Source: Lentinula raphanica (lineage: Eukaryota; Basidiomycota; Agaricomycetes; Agaricales; Omphalotaceae). From it: a stretch of 64,000 nucleotides of DNA. The DNA is taken from positions 1,426,001 to 1,490,000 of the forward strand of contig JANVFP010000004.1 of NCBI GenBank assembly GCA_027919835.1, written 5' to 3'. A program made the position numbers and the translations under genes. Positions 21,840 through 32,496 of the stretch are shown here, one piece after another. The notes beneath the pieces were generated by a model. It saw only the letters and a list, made by a program, of their open reading frames with translations. It did no database searches and was not told where the DNA came from. The stretch's first letter is position 1; each line of letters begins with the position of its first letter.

Positions 21840-23560
21840 TCTCGAAACCCTTCTTCGAAAAATACGGCCAATATGTACGTCTAGAAAACCCATGAAGGAG
21901 GATCTAATCTTACATCGCTGTGCGGGATAAGAATGAATGGGAGCCAAACATCTGGAGCGATGAACTCGTACTGAGATAGGCTTCAGAGGCAGAACTCCTT
22001 CCGTTCGATTCTACAGTGCTACAAGGAGAGGCAGCGGAGGTAACTCAGTAAGTGGCTTCCTTTCATCTCTCCGAGTTTATGCGCTCAGCGAGCTGCGATG
22101 TAGATCACAAATGCGAAAAGTTGAACGAGAAATCATACTACATAGATGCTGTCGGACACGACCTGAGTAGCAAGCACCACATGCCTATTAGCGATATCGA
22201 TGGTGACTTTGAAAATGCACTGAAATACGCTCGCAGCTCAGAATACGCGCTGCATGAACCTAAGCTTCAGACGGTCTCGTACCGGATTCAGTGCACCAAG
22301 GTTTCAGCCTGGGTTTTGTGATACACTGCTTGAAATCTTGAGAGTTCTGTCGTAGCTGGTACGTGAGTTGGATGACTGAGCCTCCCGATTTCCACCCGCA
22401 TTCTCTTGGAAAGGTGCGTCTCAATTCCCATCCCATCTAGCTCGTTTCCTTCAACTCGGTGCAAGACCTCATCGACCCTATACTATGTGCGTTCACTCAA
22501 TGAATTGCATATAAGCCTTCTATTCATCACAGATACATCTCGTATATTCTAATAGATCCTTATGTCGCTGGTACTACCTCCGTTCTTCCCGGAGTCAAAC
22601 TCCCTCCAGTCGACGACGTTGATAACAAGTGCCGAACCTAGATTGGAACTTTGACCAAGGTCGAAATGACATCTGCTTTTCCTTGGATCCCCTCGATATT
22701 CAAAGTCTCTTCAGATCCAATTTTGAATCAATGGACTGATACGAGAGACCAATATCTGAGCCTGTGCAGGGTACTCGAAAGGAAGCTCTACCTCATTTCG
22801 AGAAGACCATGCCCACGAGCGAGGCGTAAATACCACCTCAAAACTTCATCGTCAGGTGTGTTAGTCCAAAAGACGATTTGTATCTCATGAGTATAACGAT
22901 GTTCCTAGTCGTACGATGGATGTAACGTCGGTATCTGTCACAGGGAACGAATTCGTGCTCACCAGAGAGATGTGGAACGAATTTCTTGCTAGTCGTGCTT
23001 CAACGTAGGATGCTCAGAAACGCGAAGAGAACGCGGAGAAGATGAAGGAGGATATTAGAAGACGAGGAAACAAAGCTTCTACGAGCCTGGAGATGAATTT
23101 GTGGCGTCTGAGGTATACAAAGGTCAGGATTTGAAGGTCATCGTGAAAGTAGGTTTAGAATCTCCCATCCGGAGATTTTGTGCTAATACTCCCCGTACAG
23201 GCCGCCAATTACACCTTGTCCCCTGGACGGAAGTACGAAGGGTCTTGGCATATGGAAAGTGTGGCTCTTCTTTCGGAAGGTTTCTTTCAAACTCTACGTT
23301 CATCAGCCTCACGAACGAATTGTCGCCTCTGTCATCTACTACTATGAAACCGACGATATCATTGCTCTTTGGGGTTGACTTGTTCCAGGGATGTAAGCAT
23401 ACGACGCCGTCGTCAAGTTGAAGTACTACGATGCAACAGAATTCTGTTATTCTCACTCCATCGACCGAGTTCACAAGATATCTTTGGTAGGTGGTCATTA
23501 TTTCATTCGCGGTCAAGTTTCTCATAGCAAACTAGGTACTCCTTCTCAACGAACACCGGC
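21840..23560 (+). pseudogene. Decayed DUF4246-family gene
   Basis: Fragments include LLPFDSTVLQGEAAEV, DDxxCDVDHKCEKLNEKS-like sequence at 22095-22140, FPWIPSIFKVSSD (about 22676), TGNEFVLTREMWNEF (about 22945), LSPGRKYEGSWHME (about 23220) and PHERIVASVIYYYETDD (about 23308). The EGSWHxEGMPHERIVASxIYYY signature is typical of fungal DUF4246 proteins, whose function is unknown. The segments lie in different frames with stops between them; part of this may be introns, but in-frame stops (for example TGGGGTTGA) make decay more likely. Confidence 0.65.
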
Positions 23561-23898
23561 GTAAGGACGTCCTCCTTCAGGTTCTACAAACACTGCAACA
23601 CCGTGGCTCAGTACGTGAGCTCTCGCGCTGCTAATGCAAACGGTCTAGGATTGAGAAATGAGCTATATACAAATCTCATTGAATTTCTGTTTTTTTCGCA
23701 CCAAGAGTCCGTCACCTCGACACCGCTCTGTCTCATCAGCGACCCGTACCGGCATACTACGTGCACACATTATGGAAGAAGATGTACTAAGTAGTATTAA
23801 ATTCAGCGGAACGAAATTAATTCAAGCGATGGAGACTGGTCGAAGTCTAATGATTGTCTAATGAGGTCCTATTCTCAATCAGACTTTGAACTAAAGAC

Positions 23899-23998
23899 GT
23901 CCGTTTGGCTTAAAGGTAAAGCACCCGATATATGTTCTCGCGTTGTAACTCGATTAATATCTGTCTGGGTGATGTGAGTTCGATTCTCGCAACGGGCA
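23899..23998 (+). tRNA. Intron-containing tRNA-like gene, isotype uncertain (Ile-UAU possible)
   Basis: The acceptor stem GTCCGTT/AACGGGC pairs completely with one G-U. The D-arm TGGCTTAAAGGTAAAGC has a perfect GCTT/AAGC stem, and its first 11 bases match the pol III A box. The T-arm GTGAG-TTCGATT-CTCGC holds the B box. The total of 100 nt leaves room for an intron of about 28 nt in the anticodon loop. Anticodon-stem halves CCCGA and TCTGG pair with one mismatch, and the loop would present TAT (Ile-UAU), but U33 is absent. It may be a real intron-bearing tRNA, a pseudogene or a tRNA-derived SINE head. Confidence 0.5.
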
Positions 23999-24723
23999 TA
24001 CTTCAAGGCTCCTTCATTTTTTTTTTGCTTTTACAACGTAAACTTCAAAACTCCTCGGTAGCTATATCAAAGCTATGCGATGGCATGGAGCATTCACACT
24101 TGCTCTAGCCTCTAAGTTTATTCCCATGCAGGTTGTCCAAACTCTTTGTGGAGGCTTGAAATATACAGAGATATTTTGAGGTCCTTTTTCTCTGTCCGTG
24201 GCTATTCCGGCTTATTTAGGCATTCGGAACCTCATTTGCCGGAACATCACGAGTGTTACATATGCTCCCAACTTGAACTTGGACCCAAGAGGAATCCATT
24301 ATCCGAAGATGAAGACGATTTGAAGACGATCCTCGAAGTAAGATTTCACTGTATCTGTTCGGTATTTGTAATGCTGATGCTGCCTGCAGTTGTCTTTTGG
24401 CTAAGTGCTCCCAGCGTCCCGTTTCTCCAACGAGCTCAAAGCCTCGTTCAAAGCCGCGTATGACGGTCTCCGAGTCTGTTTTCTCCATATGACCAAAGCT
24501 AGCTGTTTCTCATCGCTGGTGTATCCTAGGCACGAAAGGAAGTTCGACAGAACATTATCAGTAGGCAATGCCACTTTCCTATATCTTTACGATTGTCGAC
24601 TAATTACTATCCTGAACAGAACTGGTATCTTTCGTCATTCTCTGCAAGATACTTCCTATCCTGTAGAGCCTCACTTTCCAACTAATCAGCTGGTTCCAAC
24701 TTCCGTATCGAATTCAAACAGTC
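23999..24723. other. Upstream region of the Plavaka transposase
   Basis: A T-run at about 24018-24028 could terminate the tRNA-like gene. ORFs at 24146-24463 and 24216-24488 show no domain. The left end of the Plavaka element should lie here or slightly upstream, but I found no CACTA-type terminus by eye. Confidence 0.4.
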
Positions 24724-27700
24724 ATGAGCTTCCAATGCTTCGTGTGCGATCGAACGTTCAAACGGGTTCAGGACCGCGCATCCCATATACGCCAGAAGCA
24801 GGATCTGTCACATCAGCAGTACGCCTTTGAACAAAGACAGACTTTAACAAAAAACTTCGCGGACACCGTTCAAGGGGTTGCCGCATCCCTCCTGGATCAG
24901 CCTGCTCCCAATGATCTTGATTTCTTCACAAACGACGTTGACGCCGATGATCTTCCCTCATCTAGAGACATGGTCATTGACGATCCCTTATCTGACGACG
25001 AAGGAAGCCTTATCAGCGAGCCCCCGGAACCGATTGACTCAAAGGATGATGCAGAATCTCTTTCTGACAGAATCGATCAACTTCTGGATAACGCCGATCT
25101 GGAAGATGTGATAAAAGTATTTGATTCCCTACCCGACCCTAACATACGTGGTGTCGCAGAAGAAGAAGAAAGCGGGTCTGAACGGCCTTTTCCAGAGCCT
25201 CGCTCCTCGCTCCGGCGCACGCTGGTCGATGATGATGAAGATTTGCGGATCACCGATTGGGATGATTCTGCCGGACAAATTTTGAGACACGAACCTACCG
25301 TCCACAATCACTGGCAGTCTCTTTTCGGTGTCGACGATACTTCTGATCAATCCTATCGCCCTTTCAGCAGCCGTCTTGATTGGGAAATTGCTCAGTGGGC
25401 CGTAAAGGAGAAAATTTCTCAAAAGTCATTGAACCGCTTGCTCAAAGTTCCTATGGTAAGTTGTGATTCAGACATATAGTGTCTGTCATATTCTAATGGG
25501 TCTTTCAGGTCAAAGAACGCTTGGGCTTGTCCTTTCACAATGCAAGATCCATGTTGAAGCTAGTGGACGAAATTCCGGCCACTCGTGGACAATGGTTCAC
25601 AAAGAGACTGTCGTTTAAAGATCGGCCGGATGAACATTTCATCGTGCGCCATAGAAATCCTATTGAAGCTATCAGAGCGCTCTGGGGCGATCCCGCTCTG
25701 GCCAAGGATCTTGTCTACAAGCCGGCAAAGATGTTTCGTAATAAGCACAAACCGACCGATAACGAACGCATATTCTCTGAGATGTGGACAGGAGGTCTTT
25801 GGAGGGCCGCTCAGGTATGCTCTAGTTTATATCCGTTCAACTTTCTGCTCAAATTTACCTTCAGAAAGCAGTACCTAGAGGTGGCACCATAGCGCCAGTT
25901 ATCATCGCCTCCGACAAGACTCAGCTGACACAGTTCTCGGGCAACAAAACCGCTTACCCTGTCTATCTTACGCTCGGCAACATTCCAAAATCTCTTAGAA
26001 ACAAGCCAAACGCAAGGGCCTGCATTCTCATCGCATATCTTCCCGTAGACAAGCCGGCGAAGAAAAATTTTACAGAACAGGCGCTTCGAGTTCGAACCTA
26101 CGAAATTTTTCATAGGTCCATGGCCGCAGTCCTTGAACCTCTGAAGGAAGCCGGTGATCCTGCAGGGGAAGGAGTAGAGCTGGTGGGAGGAGATGGGGCG
26201 GTAAGGAAGGTTTACCCGATCCTTGCTGCCTATATCGCCGACTATCCTGAACAATGCTTGGTGACCTGCTCCAAGTATGGTACATGCCCCAAATGTCAAC
26301 GCAAGGCTACAGAATTAGAGGAACGTACCCCTGGTGCCCCCCGCAAACAAACATGGACTGAAGGGGTCATCAATGATGCTCGTTCGACCGCCAAGCGGAA
26401 TCCTCGCTCTGGCTCCACAGCCGTCCACAAACTGTGCATGAAACAGGATGTGGCTGGGGGTGCTTATCAACCTTTTTGGGTTGGGTTTCCCCTAACAGAC
26501 ATTCATCGTTGCATCGCTCCCGATGTACTTCATCAGTTATATCAAGGCGTGTTGAAATACATAGTCCTTTGGGTTCAAAAGGTGATGACTGAGGAGGAAC
26601 TGGATCAGAGGATCTGCAGCCTCCCTCCTGCCTCAGGAGTGCGCCATTTCAAAAATGGAATATCAGGCCTGTCTCAAGTCTCAGGTGTCGAACGAAAGCA
26701 TATCACCCGCATAATTCTTTCATGCGTTGTTGGGAAAATCCACCCACGTGGTATCACTGCCTGTCGGAGTCTGCTTCACTTCATTCATCTCGCTCAATAT
26801 CCCTCTCATGATGAAGACACCCTCAGCTACATGCTCCAAGAGTTGAACACATGGCACGACCATCGATCCTACTTCATCCAAGAGAAAGTCAGAGAGGAGT
26901 TCAACATACCGAAGTTTCATTCGCTCCTCCACTATGTTGATTCTATCCGATGGATCGGGTCTTTGGATAACACAAATACAGAGATGTTCGAGCGGCTGCA
27001 CATCGATTTTGCAAAGGAAGGTTGGAGGGCTAGTAACAAGAGAGACCACTTTCCGCAAATGGTTAGGTGGCTTGACAGACAGGAAAAGATCGCCTCGTAT
27101 GATTTCTTTAGGTCTTGGCTCGAGGATCAGGTCCCCGAGGTGAATGAAGAGGAATTCGGTATACTTGGCACAGATTTGGAAGACTATGGACATTCAGGGG
27201 ATGCCGAGGAAATGGAGATCAGGGTGCGCAGGCCAGCCAGAAGTATACCTGCCGCACAAAATACCCGCGTGGTTCCCGGCTCCTGCACGTTGACTAGAAC
27301 TCCTGCAGAACCTCGGAAATCTCTATCTCGAATTGTTCTAACACATTTATCTCCGGGCTTCATAGCCCACCTGAAGCTGTTTCTCAACGACTTACTTCCT
27401 ACCGACCAGCGGGGGACCAAAGCTGAAGCGTTGGCAGGACACACGCCATTCACGACGCTTGACATATGGCATCAGTTCAAACTTAGGCCTACCGATATCT
27501 TCGATGATGGTTCTGAAGTACCCAGGGAAATCATCAAGGCAATTCCAACCTGGAGAAAGGCGCTTGTTCCAAGATTTGATACAGTCATTGTATTGAACAC
27601 GGACGAAGCTCAGTCTACCGCTGTGAAAGGTACTAAGCAGCCTGCGATTTCTTTACTGGAGCTTATCTGATCAGTAACTTTAGGCTGTCGAGTGGCAAGG

Positions 27701-28048
27701 CTTAGGATCATCTTCCGTCTTCCGTCCACGGTCAATCGCGACGGAGATCCGGAGCCAGCTCCTCCTCATTGGCCAACTGAAGCACTCGCCTATGTCAATT
27801 GGTTCACACCATTCAGGAATTCTCCAGAGGACTCAACTGGAATGTATCGAGTGGACTACCCAAAGGATGTCAATTCTCTCTCTGCAGGAGCTATCATTCC
27901 ACTTGCCAACATCCGCCAAAGTTGCATGCTCACCCCTAGTAAGGCTACTTGGGATCCAGATTGGACAACGGAAAACGTCCTCGATGAATGCCGCTCCTTC
28001 TTTGTCAATAATCTCCAAAGTAAATATGCTTATCAGACGATTTATTAG
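24724..28048 (+). CDS. Plavaka-type DNA transposase, intact, about 1055 aa
   Basis: Four exons splice cleanly: 24724-25455, 25509-25814, 25865-27629 and 27684-28048. The N-terminus MSFQCFVCDRTFKRVQDRAS has the CxxC...H pattern of the C2H2 finger that starts Plavaka proteins. An acidic linker follows, then the catalytic region with VIIASDKTQLTQFSGNKTAY (first Asp), a Cys pair in CSKYGTCPKCQRKA, FPLTDIHRCIAPDVLHQLYQ and DNTNTEMFERLHIDFAKEG. This is the CxxC and D...H.LYQG arrangement of the fungal Plavaka (CMC/CACTA-like) DDE transposases. No stop or frameshift is seen over more than 3.1 kb, so the gene may still be active. It acts in the nucleus, cutting and pasting its own element. A CACTA-reading repeat array lies 17 bp after the stop. 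Confidence 0.9.
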
Positions 28049-28064
28049 AATGGTCGATGTGAGG

Positions 28065-28140
28065 GTGAGCGCTCGCCGCTAGTGAGCGCTCGCCGCTAGT
28101 GAGCGCTCGCCGCTAGTGAGCGCTCGCCGCTAGTGAGCGT
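28065..28140. repeat. 17-bp tandem repeat, four full copies; units read CACTA on the minus strand
   Basis: Units of GTGAGCGCTCGCCGCTA start at 28065, 28082, 28099 and 28116, and a partial fifth starts at 28133. All full copies are identical. Each contains the palindrome GAGCGCTC, and on the minus strand the array reads CACTAGCGGCGAGCGCT repeated. CACTA is the terminal motif of CACTA-group elements, so this array is probably the right subterminal or terminal region of the Plavaka element. Confidence 0.8.
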
Positions 28141-28479
28141 TTTCAGAGGCCTCCGCTACTTCGTTTCACGTGCTTTCTCCAGCCTCTGCGCTGAATTTCT
28201 TATCGCTTTCGTCAAACCTCTACGTCGGCTGTGTGTCTCACTTGTCATGAGTTTTAACAAGAGGTTTGTGAGGCAAGGGTTCACGGGCGGCTCTTTCCTC
28301 ACTGCCACCATCGTCCGGTTGTTGATATCTGGGGTACGCGAATATTTCACTCTCCTTTCTTCGCCCTCTCATATTCCTGCAGTCTGGCCTCGTTCAAATA
28401 ATTACTCGTTGCTTTTGCGTCCATTTTTTGCTTCGCCGTCTCGCACTCAAATAACTTGCTGATGGGAATGCCATTGTCA
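28141..28479. other. No gene seen
   Basis: The open frame at 28133-28462 starts in the repeat array and shows no domain. Confidence 0.4.
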
Positions 28480-30310
28480 CAAATGTTTCCTCTTGTTGCC
28501 AGAAGGTGGTTGACAGTGCAAAGATCTCAGACGCCGAATATTCGAAACCGTTAGAGAAGGTAGAACGAATGGAGGAGGAGGAGAAGGCGCCAGACAACAA
28601 GGCACAGAAGGAGGCCTGATATCCGGAACGGCCGATTCTAGTACCAGAAAAGACACGGTGTCCGGGAATGCAGATGTTTTTCACCCAGGAACTTGAAGCT
28701 ATCCATGTTGATGCCGGAAGTATACCGTCTTTGATTTTGGATAGTCTTCCCAATTCGGGATTATCCATCTTCGACCGGGATTTCATCGACGAGACGTTTT
28801 GCACCAAACGTTTCTAGCCCAAACACCAGAACTTCGACGCCCTTATCGTTCTATTCCAAAGTCGAGCTCTTCCGTTGAGCCCCTTCCTAGTTTCATTCGA
28901 TAACTCATTCCCAAAGACGAATACGTGTCCAGGTATCGATCCGGGATACGACCACTGAGATGAAGGAAAGGATTTCGAGGGAGGTTATGCTTTGGTCAAA
29001 ATGGATTCCCTCTCTGCTAGAAAACCTTGGAGTCGGAATGGAAGAGAGTTTAGAAGAACGGCGTCGTTCAGGCCTATCTTCACCGATGAACAATCTTGAA
29101 TCCATCAGTTCTAACTTGTCTCGGGTTTTTGCTCACGACCTTCGATTCAAATCCGCGCGAATCATGAAGTTCGCGAGAGATATCACAAGCGCTTTTCATC
29201 TTGATGACAGTCATGTCTCTCGTTCACCAAACGTCCCTCGGGTCTGGTCTCAACGGTCTCTCGACTCGTCGTCTTATCTGATAGGGCAAACAAACTTTCA
29301 TTGCACATTCCGAACTTACTCCTCCCAGACGAGTGCTCTTGTTCTGCCATAGTGTCGATTTCGTTCATGCCTTGCTTGCTCTACTCGGAATCATCGTTCA
29401 GACAGGCATTGGATTCCAAGTCAGACAGTTCTCAGCAGAGGAAAACATCTGGGCGGATCTTTTCTCTCGACTGCTGATTGAATATTTCCGCATTCCCTTC
29501 CCTTCCGCATCCGCGAATTTGACCCGCCTAGGGATCTGCTGACAACACGGTGGCGGCAGTCTTTGTGAATCTTCTGGATGGATCAAAGGTGACCCATCCA
29601 GTAGCTTTTCTCTCCTTCCTCAAAGAGAGAGTGTCAGCCTACAGGACCGGAACTCGTGATTACATCACTGTTTTAAAATACTTATCTGCTCAACACTTCT
29701 TCAAAGACCTTTATCCTGAATATGCTTCGAATGGAGGTCCCGCACTCGTCCGCACGGCAATCAAAGGGTCACGGAAGGTTAGGGCAGATGCAGTCAAACG
29801 CAAGCTGCCTTTGCGTTTCAGGTTCATACGACAATCTCCTCTCTATTGCCACCCTATCCTGCATGTTCTATGGGTGCCATTGTTCTGGAGAATTTATCGT
29901 CAAGTGTTTGAAGTCCACTTTGAAGAAGCAGTTCTCATTTCGACGATATGATGATTCTGATCCAGTCTTCTCCCCTTCCATGTCACTCACACCATGGCGC
30001 TAGGTCAGAGCTAGTCCTACAAGAAGATGGTTCTCTCCCAGCTAGGACCTGATCCGACGACAAACACTTCTTCCCTGTCCTTGAATCAGGGTATGGTGGT
30101 CATTCTGTGCATGTCGGGAAGCTACTCTCTTCACAAGCTTGGGCGTTTTGGAGAGTATCATCCATGCTACATCCATGCTATGGGCAGATGGTCATCTGTC
30201 AATCAGCAAAAGGGACCATATCGTGTGGTGCATCGCAAGAATTCAAGTCGCTCCCGAAGCATCATGAGGGTAGATCATATAAATGTGATCGTTTGCAATG
30301 CTGTGCGATG
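28480..30310 (+). mobile_element. Remnant of a DIRS-like (tyrosine-recombinase) retroelement
   Basis: Broken frames on the plus strand carry the late part of such an element. An RNase H-type end reads SAEENIWADLFSRLLIEYF (about 29425-29490). A tyrosine-recombinase N-terminal region contains YITVLKYLSAQHFFKDLYP. A shifted frame gives YDNLLSIATLSCMFYGC with GEFIV. Near 30160-30240 the catalytic-helix motif HAMGRWSS appears (the HxxGRW type). Frameshifts at about 29800 and 29990 and missing reverse transcriptase show that it is dead. Assignment is by motif order; no terminal repeats were found. Confidence 0.5.
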
Positions 30311-31204
30311 ATGGGTCATCAGTGTGAGTCTTCGCGAGGGTCATTCGATTGGTGTACGTTGCTGTACGAGGCATTGCGAGGGTATTCGGAAAAGCGTAGG
30401 AGGTATTGCGAGGGTTACCAAATAGGTGTACAAGGTGTCGAGAGGTGCTGTGAGAGTTGTTAGGATGTAAGTTCACGGAAATTCATTAGGTTTTGCATGT
30501 AACTTCGGGCATTGATTGGATGGAAGTACGGTTGAAAGTCTACCCAAACGCGACTTATGTCAATAATTTTTACTCAAATAAGCTCTCAAGCTCAAGACGC
30601 GAGCGGCGACGGTAGCCAGAGTTGTTATGTAATCTACTGAGGCCGGAAGTTTGACGCTCGTCTCCGTTCTTCCCAAGTTCTTCCACTCACGCCATCCCTA
30701 AAGAGAACTATCAAGCCCTCTCAATGTCATCATAAAAGGCCTCGAGTGTCTCTTCGAGTTCGTCCTCAACTTATCAAGCCTAAATCAGGAGGCATTATAC
30801 ACTCACCTTCAAGCTCAAGCTCCTCCCACACCGACGGCTCTTCTGACAACGACAGCTCTTCCGATTCCTCAAGTAACAATAACAATGCAGAAAAGTCTTC
30901 TGATGTAGCCTCCTAGTACCGACACGACGCCTACTGAAGATGAACCAGAAATAGATACAAATCAGGATCATCCCACTGGAATCCTACTTCGTGTTGCTCC
31001 CTCATTGATCCTTCCTTGTTCTACAGAAAACGGCGCGTAGATCCAATGGACAAGATTGGTCGTTGGGATATCTGCTCAATCAACCCATTTTTCAACATCC
31101 CAGCCATCGAGGCGACAAAGTTCGAGTCACTCGAAGTTGATTATCAGCTGATTATCAGTACGTTCACACTATTTGACTGTACTGTCTCTCTACCAATGGG
31201 CATA
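30311..31204. other. Degenerate sequence with GCGAGGG-rich short repeats and Ser-rich frames
   Basis: Positions 30330-30450 contain repeated GCATTGCGAGGG/GGTATTGCGAGGG-like strings. From about 30700, frames rich in Ser and Asp (SSSDSSSNNNN) end in stops. They may be the N-terminal part of the DUF6698-like remnant that follows. Confidence 0.4.
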
Positions 31205-31800
31205 GGCTAGGCCTGATGATGTCGACGAGTCTCTCCTCAAGACTTGGGACCAACTTCTAGTCCTAGCGCCAGCTCTTGGTAACCTGTTCAAAAAAGTGCA
31301 TACAACGAGAGGTCAGATTGAGTTGGCTAATGCCCTTCGCAAAGTGAGTAGCTCGTTGTCGATATCCTCAACTCTCTAACTATAGCTTATATATAGATTT
31401 CACGAAGCGGTTTGAGTGCAAGGTTCACAAAAGTACTTCACATTAGGCTCGTTTCGCTCTTCCCGCGGTCGAAAAATGGAATGTATCAGATGGCCATTTC
31501 GACTATCAAGACTTCTACAATGAAATCGTCGACTATTTTGAAGAGTTTCCTGAAGATGAGCAATCCGTCTCGATATCAAAGTATTGGAACAAGTGAGTGG
31601 TTTTGAATTCATTGATGCTTTAGGACTCTAACCCACTTCCAGGAAAGTATTCGGCCACAAAGATGGCTTGGCTGGCCGTGAAAACAACGACGTCGATGTA
31701 TCAAACAACGGAGAGAATGCCGGAAAACACTGTTCCAACAACATCGATGGCTCGCACAGCACGAAAGGCAAGGAATGCGAAGCGTGCCACTGTCAGGGTT
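31205..31800 (+). pseudogene. DUF6698-like gene remnant
   Basis: Segments VDESLLKTWDQLLVLAPALG (about 31220) and RGQIELANALRK, an intron-like gap ending at 31397, then WNVSDGHFDYQDFYNEIVDY and a last exon KVFGHKDGLAGRENN, follow the pattern of Agaricomycete DUF6698 proteins (a WDxLL near the start, a DFYxxIVxxFE near the end). The central conserved block of that family is missing, so this is a truncated copy. Function is unknown; the family is expanded near transposons. Assignment is tentative. Confidence 0.4.
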
Positions 31801-32360
31801 TGAATCAAGCTTCCTTTCCATCATGGTTTGTTCTTTTCTGCTTGCGCTTTCAGTTGCTTCTGCACCCATGTATTATATTGCTGTTTTATTTGTCGCAAAA
31901 TCTGTGTGCATTGAGAGAACTGATCGATTGACAAGGCAAGAGCTAACATATATCTCTATAGATTCATATAATGCATTACAAGACCTCGCATTACCTTACG
32001 AGGATTCACAACCTCGCGCCGTCTCAAGAGCCTCGCCAGTGTACGTAGCCCACAATGCGCTACGATGCGTTGTGGTGCATCACAACATTCGGTCTGTTTT
32101 GCTGATGTGATTCTTGGAAGATCTACATTCGAGCAATATTCGCGACTATCGTACTGTCTGATCTGACCTGCAACTTGTTTCGCCTACCCTTCTCCTTCTC
32201 TTCACTTATGATCTTTTTTTCTAGCTTCGCCACCTCCGCTCATCATCTGTAGCTCACTCTTTGCCCCTCTTTTTAATCCCAAGTCCATACAACTACTGAG
32301 GGGTGTCAATTTCGCGTCCCAGATCGGCTGTGTCAGAGATTTCAAGTTGGAGGGACTCGG

Positions 32361-32448
32361 GAGTCAAAGCTTGATTAGTCATTGCTCCGAGTCATTGCTC
32401 GAGTCAAGCCCGAGTCCTCTCGAGTCAGATTATTCTGCCTTATATAAA
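32361..32448 (+). promoter_or_regulatory. Promoter with clustered GAGTCA (bZIP-like) sites and TATA box
   Basis: GAGTCA, the reverse complement of the AP-1/Gcn4 core TGACTC, occurs at 32361, 32389, 32401 and 32422. A TATATAAA box lies at 32441-32448, 49 bp before the ATG of the next gene at 32497. The arrangement suggests bZIP control of that gene. Confidence 0.5.
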
Positions 32449-32496
32449 GGGCCACATTCCTCCGAAGTCCTCTGCCTTCCTTGTTCTCAGTCACTC

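Noticed and set aside
26720..27193. 157-codon minus-strand ORF
   Set aside because: Shadow of the Plavaka coding exon.
30330..32050. Possible terminal inverted repeats based on GCGAGG strings at both ends
   Set aside because: The strings do not align over more than a few bases and no target duplication is visible.
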